Shown here: one piece after another, positions 6,010 to 8,518 of the stretch
Layout of the letters: each line of letters opens with the position of its first letter
Position numbering within the stretch: position 1 is the stretch's first letter
Assembly (NCBI GenBank): GCA_002367355.1
Contig: DFBQ01000050.1
Coordinates: 1 to 8,518 of the forward strand
Direction: 5' to 3'
DNA from: Deltaproteobacteria bacterium UBA3076
GTDB taxonomy: Bacteria > Desulfobacterota > Dissulfuribacteria > Dissulfuribacterales > UBA3076
DNA length: 8,518 nt
Notes under the pieces: model-generated
What the model was told of the DNA's origin: nothing
The model's database searches: none
Seen by the model: the letters and a program-made list of their open reading frames with translations, nothing else
Program-made: the position numbers and the translations under genes

Positions 6010-7233
6010 TCACTCATGCCGGAGATTTCTCTTATGAGCCAGTTCTGAGAGGAGCTCTGCTGTCTGCATGGCATTTCTCTGGGAGGTAAAGGGCTTAATA
6101 CTTATATTGGCCTGCTCGCGCCACTCTGGCCACTGGTCCCTTCGGGACTCGAAATCTTTGAGTGCAGCCGCCACCTCATCTACATTATTACTGTTCTTTA
6201 TAACATAGCCGGTCTGACCCGATCTCACCACCTCAGCCCCTCCGGCCTGGGCCGTTGTGAGCACGGGAAGTCCGCAGGCAAGGGCTTCAAGGTGTACGTT
6301 GCCAAAGGGGTCGTAGGTCGTGGGAAGCACCATAAGATCGGAGGCACCATAGAGATCCTGTATGTCCTTGCGCCTTCCAAGGAAGTGGACTTTTGAGGCA
6401 ATGCCGAGCTTTGAAGCCTGCTTCCGAAACGAGACATCCCTGTCCTGTCCGGCAACCAGGAGTTCCCAGGGAAAATTGAGCTTTGAGAGGGCCTTAAGCA
6501 GGACCGCAAGCCCCTTTCTCCTGAAGTCCATGGCAGGAAATATGTAACACGTGATCTCATCGCCAAGACCCAGACTTTCCCGGACAATACTGCGGCGCTG
6601 CCGAACCACCGGGCTAAAGACATCCTGGTCTACTCCATTGTAAATGACATGTATTCTCTCAGGACTCACACCGTAATACCTCTGGACCAGATTCCTGTCC
6701 AGCTCAGATATTGTTACGATATATCTACTTCCTTCAGGAGATATAACTGACTTCTCAAGCCATAGAAGAACCTGGTGTCTGGGACTCAGCATTGCCCACA
6801 ACCTCTTCAGAAGAAGGCGGTACCTGAGGGCAAGGGTGTGGGCGTGTAAGGGATCGGTGATCCTAAAGGCGTCAACAGGCCATGTCCTTGAAAGGGCATA
6901 GGAAACGGCATTGGGAAAACGTAAAAGGGCCTTTTGTACCGCCCTGTGGAAGGAGAGGTTCTTGGTCACGGAATTTATCTTCCGGACCTTGAGGGGCACG
7001 AATTCAACGGATCCTTTGATATCCTCGTCACAGGTCTCGGCAAGGAGAAGGACCCTGTGCCCCAGGTCCCTCAGACCCAGGCATAGCCCGTGACAATAAC
7101 GTTCGGCACCTCCTCTCCCTTTCCCGCAGTCTTTGCGGATTATGGCAATCTCAAGGCCTGTGCTCCCTTTGGAAACAGGTGAAATCCTATTTCTGATATC
7201 TGGGCCCTCCTGAAGATGTCGTTGCTCTTCCAA
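6010..7233 (-). CDS. WaaG-like GT4 glycosyltransferase (LPS core)
   Basis: A GT-B glycosyltransferase resembling WaaG/RfaG, which adds the first hexose to the heptose region of the LPS core on the cytoplasmic side. Seen: IAIIRKDCGKGRGGAERY (29-46), the WaaG-type N-terminal strand and Gly-rich loop; TDPLHAH (126-132); IVTISELDRNLVQRYYGV (172-189); VIYNGVD (196-202); FPAMDFRRKGLAVLL (232-246), the 'DF.RKGL' signature of this group; and YDPFGNVHLEALACGLPVLTT (307-327), with D308-x7-E316 in place of E-x7-E. The body is complete, but the start is odd. The only standard initiation codon in this frame is TTG 7233, inside the vapC-like gene, giving a 27-residue extension. The family-expected start just before EIAIIRK is CTT, although AAGGGAG lies 7 bases ahead of it. 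The 407-residue length therefore overstates the conserved part. It heads the LPS gene run. Confidence 0.87.
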   Translation of the reverse strand: MEEQRHLQEGPDIRNRISPVSKGSTGLEIAIIRKDCGKGRGGAERYCHGLCLGLRDLGHRVLLLAETCDEDIKGSVEFVPLKVRKINSVTKNLSFHRAVQKALLRFPNAVSYALSRTWPVDAFRITDPLHAHTLALRYRLLLKRLWAMLSPRHQVLLWLEKSVISPEGSRYIVTISELDRNLVQRYYGVSPERIHVIYNGVDQDVFSPVVRQRRSIVRESLGLGDEITCYIFPAMDFRRKGLAVLLKALSKLNFPWELLVAGQDRDVSFRKQASKLGIASKVHFLGRRKDIQDLYGASDLMVLPTTYDPFGNVHLEALACGLPVLTTAQAGGAEVVRSGQTGYVIKNSNNVDEVAAALKDFESRRDQWPEWREQANISIKPFTSQRNAMQTAELLSELAHKRNLRHE

Positions 7234-7594
7234 TGGGATTCTGCCCTTCAGTCAAAAGAACAAGATCGTGAATTCTTGTTGTTGCGTTAATAATTCGATC
7301 CACTGGATCCGAATGGAAAGAGTTAGGCAGGGAATAGGCTTCTTGAATTACGGTTAAATCAATATCCTTAATTTGCCATCCGTTCAGTTCGAGATGGTAA
7401 TTAAACCACAGTTTCCAATGTTGATCCAATTCAATTCGGCCACGTTTTGAAAGGCATGCTATTTCAGCGCAGCTTATCGGAGAAACGAATATTGCAGAAT
7501 CCTCTCGTTCAGGAATATCTGTTGCCTTGGCGGAAAGGGAGGATGGATCGGAAACCGCCCAGATAATACAGCATGTATCCAGTAATAATTTCAC
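7187..7594 (-). CDS. vapC: VapC-like PIN-domain toxin
   Basis: A 135-residue PIN-domain protein of the VapC type, a ribonuclease toxin of type II toxin-antitoxin modules. The start LLLDTCCIIWAVSDP (3-17) carries D6. VSPISCAEIACLSKRGRIEL (37-56) carries E44, and LPNSFHSDPVDRIINA (89-104) carries D96 and D99. The C-terminal 'T-x-D' acidic position is not as expected: the sequence is LLTEGQNPIG, with E116. The last 14 residues (IGRATTSSGGPRYQK region) do not look like the usual VapC end. Start is GTG 7594, overlapping the antitoxin stop as GTGA, with AGGGGAAGA just upstream, so translation is coupled. The 3' end runs into the start region of the WaaG-like gene by 47 bases. It is more A+T-rich than the LPS genes, consistent with an acquired module. 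Activity is uncertain given the altered C-terminus. Confidence 0.83.
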   Translation of the reverse strand: MKLLLDTCCIIWAVSDPSSLSAKATDIPEREDSAIFVSPISCAEIACLSKRGRIELDQHWKLWFNYHLELNGWQIKDIDLTVIQEAYSLPNSFHSDPVDRIINATTRIHDLVLLTEGQNPIGRATTSSGGPRYQK

Positions 7595-7853
7595 TCTTCC
7601 CCTTTAAGCATATGCCAGTCATCGAAAGAAAAAGCAGGTTCAGTCAGATCCGTTTTTATTGTTACGCTCTTCAGCTCGGAGCCAAGTCTGGTCTTATTTG
7701 CCATACTTTCTCTTTGTGACGGAATAATTCTGGCAACAGGGACATTGCGTTTGCATAACTCGATTTCCTCCCCCTGTTCAACCAGGGCTATGTATCTGCT
7801 CAGGTGATCTTTGAATTCCGCAACATTAACTGCTACTTGGCCAAGTCAATCAT
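7591..7853 (-). pseudogene. Phd/YefM-type antitoxin, start codon lost or frameshifted
   Basis: Too short to have been an obvious gene, but clear by content: from 7845 to TGA 7593-7591 the frame reads AVNVAEFKDHLSRYIALVEQ, then GEEIELCKRNVPVARIIP, the DNA-binding domain pattern of Phd/YefM antitoxins. A C-terminal tail rich in acidic and aromatic residues (FSFDDWHMLKGEE) follows, the usual toxin-neutralising part. It sits directly ahead of the VapC-like toxin with a GTGA overlap, the standard order. However, the frame is preceded by TGA (7848-7846), and no ATG, GTG or TTG lies before the conserved N-terminus. An ATG at 7853-7851 is out of frame by one base; adding one base between it and 7845 would give a normal 87-88 residue antitoxin. 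Either the gene is frameshifted, the sequence has an error, or initiation is non-canonical. Confidence 0.78.
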
Positions 7854-7938
7854 TTTAGGGAAGAGGAAAAATAAAGCAAAATGTCTGAATAATGCAGCTG
7901 TCCCCAATTTTCCACATAGCCTCAACGTGTTTGCTGCC
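7854..7938. other. Non-coding gap between the ATPase gene and the toxin-antitoxin module
   Basis: Eighty-five bases without a gene. The plus strand contains CTGTCCCCAATTTTCC (7898-7913), a sequence of the kind I associate with the flanks of REP-associated or IS200-like elements; only one copy is seen here, so this is a weak association. No confident promoter or terminator hairpin was found. Confidence 0.3.
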
Positions 7939-8518
7939 TCAATACAGGAACCCTAACAGCCACAAGGGAATGACGTTACCGAAACCGACTTCAATGTCAT
8001 CACGCACCACAAAAGCATTATCAGTGTCCTTAATCTGACTTTTCCCCTTGGTTCTTTCGCCGATTTCAAACAGATATTTTCCCTCCACCACGAAATCTCC
8101 CCGGCTCGGGATGCAGACATTCATGCCCGCGTTCTTCAGTTGATGGGCAAAAAAGGTCTCTCGAACAGGGCCTATCTGATCCCTTCCCCCAATTTCTCCG
8201 GCCACTGCCCTGAGCAGGTTCGTGTTTTCCATGTAGATCTTAGAAGGCTTGCGCACAAGTCTATAACCTGTCTCCGAGGGCAAGAAGCCCGAAAGCAGTC
8301 CGGCCCGTTCCAAGGAATCGAGATAAGTGTAAATGTATTCCTTGGATGTGGTTAGATTCCGGGACATTCTCTCAATATTGGGCGTGAACGGCTGCGATGT
8401 GGCAACGAGCCATAACATGCGCTTTAGCACAGGCACATTGGCCGTCTTAATGCCTATGACTGTCGGTATATCTTCATAGAAGGACCATAAATTGCGTAAA
8501 TTGCGGGACGTTATTGAC
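7939..8518 (-). CDS. DUF4143/COG1373-family ATPase, C-terminal part, cut by window edge
   Basis: The frame is open from the right edge (first full codon at 8517) to TGA 7941-7939, giving about 192 residues. GTG 8436 is not the true start, because the sequence upstream (WSFYEDIPTV, then the VPVLKRMLWLVA segment) is the typical family interior. Further family features are a winged-helix-like segment, LTTSKEYIYTYLDSLERAGLL; the RKPSKIYMENTNLLRA pattern; 'G.vRETFF..QL' before a GDFVVEGKYLFEIG stretch resembling the nuclease-like fold of DUF4143; and the invariant-looking end NVIPLWLLGFLY. These proteins have an N-terminal AAA+ ATPase domain (off-window here) and unknown function, and are common in accessory regions with toxin-antitoxin genes. 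It has no visible link to the LPS genes. The C-terminus appears complete. Confidence 0.83.
   Translation of the reverse strand, partial: SITSRNLRNLWSFYEDIPTVIGIKTANVPVLKRMLWLVATSQPFTPNIERMSRNLTTSKEYIYTYLDSLERAGLLSGFLPSETGYRLVRKPSKIYMENTNLLRAVAGEIGGRDQIGPVRETFFAHQLKNAGMNVCIPSRGDFVVEGKYLFEIGERTKGKSQIKDTDNAFVVRDDIEVGFGNVIPLWLLGFLY

Larger units (their letters stand above)
5802..6017 (-). pseudogene. LPS kinase-family pseudogene, N-terminal fragment (71 codons)
   Basis: ATG 6017 overlaps the stop of the upstream WaaG-like gene in ATGAGTGA (8 bases), a normal operon junction. The 71 residues include a region beginning near residue 12 (GRLEVNRVFLPLLDSNGLATF) that resembles the N-terminal part of Desulfobacterota-type LPS kinases: a conserved Asn, then 'L..NGL.TF..LM', then Gly-rich sequence. 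The frame ends at TGA 5804-5802, which overlaps the sulfotransferase ATG as ATGA, at the edge of the A+T-rich segment. The ATP-binding FFLKRY strand is absent here but present in the fragment at 4889-4584; joining the two at the TTATAGA repeats keeps the frame. A longer reading from ATG 6074 would lie inside the upstream gene and is unlikely. It may still be translated as a short peptide coupled to the sulfotransferase. Homology at this N-terminal end is weaker than for the second fragment. Confidence 0.55.

Noticed and set aside
5640..6089. 149-codon plus-strand ORF across the sulfotransferase and kinase fragment
   Set aside because: It is antisense to sequence with clear sulfotransferase motifs and has no recognisable domain.
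6225..6623. 132-codon minus-strand ORF within the WaaG-like gene
   Set aside because: Alternative-frame shadow; the main frame there carries the RRKGL and GNVHLEALACGLP motifs.

Overview
The window carries one long minus-strand run of surface-glycan (lipopolysaccharide) genes, preceded at its transcriptionally upstream, right-hand end by a small accessory patch. The organism looks like a Gram-negative bacterium. The combination of a WaaG-like glycosyltransferase, several lipopolysaccharide-kinase (WaaP/InaA/Kdo-kinase family) genes and a CgeB-like glycosyltransferase resembles LPS-core loci of Desulfobacterota (deltaproteobacteria); that placement is an inference, not proven here. No rRNA, tRNA, CRISPR or insertion sequence was recognised. 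All supported genes are on the minus strand, so transcription runs from high to low coordinates.

Right end (about 8518 to 7187): the C-terminal part of a DUF4143/COG1373-type ATPase enters from the edge. An 85-base non-coding gap follows, then a Phd/VapB-type antitoxin ORF without a usable start codon, overlapping by 4 bases a VapC-like PIN toxin with a GTG start. The toxin gene overlaps the start region of the next gene.

Middle (7233 to 4584): a WaaG-like GT4 glycosyltransferase is followed, with an 8-base ATGAGTGA overlap, by the N-terminal part of an LPS-kinase-family gene. That kinase is interrupted by an A+T-rich sulfotransferase gene, and its continuation reappears at 4889-4584. The 7-base sequence TTATAGA (minus strand) occurs at both joins in the same reading phase. 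Removing one copy and the 939 bases between them restores a single kinase reading frame, apart from one TAG codon where the family usually has Trp. The kinase also lacks its catalytic half, so it is a multiply damaged pseudogene. The sulfotransferase ATG begins on the last base of the repeat and uses a Shine-Dalgarno sequence lying in the old kinase gene.

Left half (4566 to 1): a compact operon of GT4 glycosyltransferase, CgeB-like glycosyltransferase, intact LPS-kinase-family protein, GT4 glycosyltransferase and a second LPS-kinase-family gene cut by the window edge. Junctions are ATGA, ATGA and TAATG overlaps and a 6-base gap. Together these genes probably build and phosphorylate the core or outer core of LPS. 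The inserted sulfotransferase could add sulfate to the same glycan.
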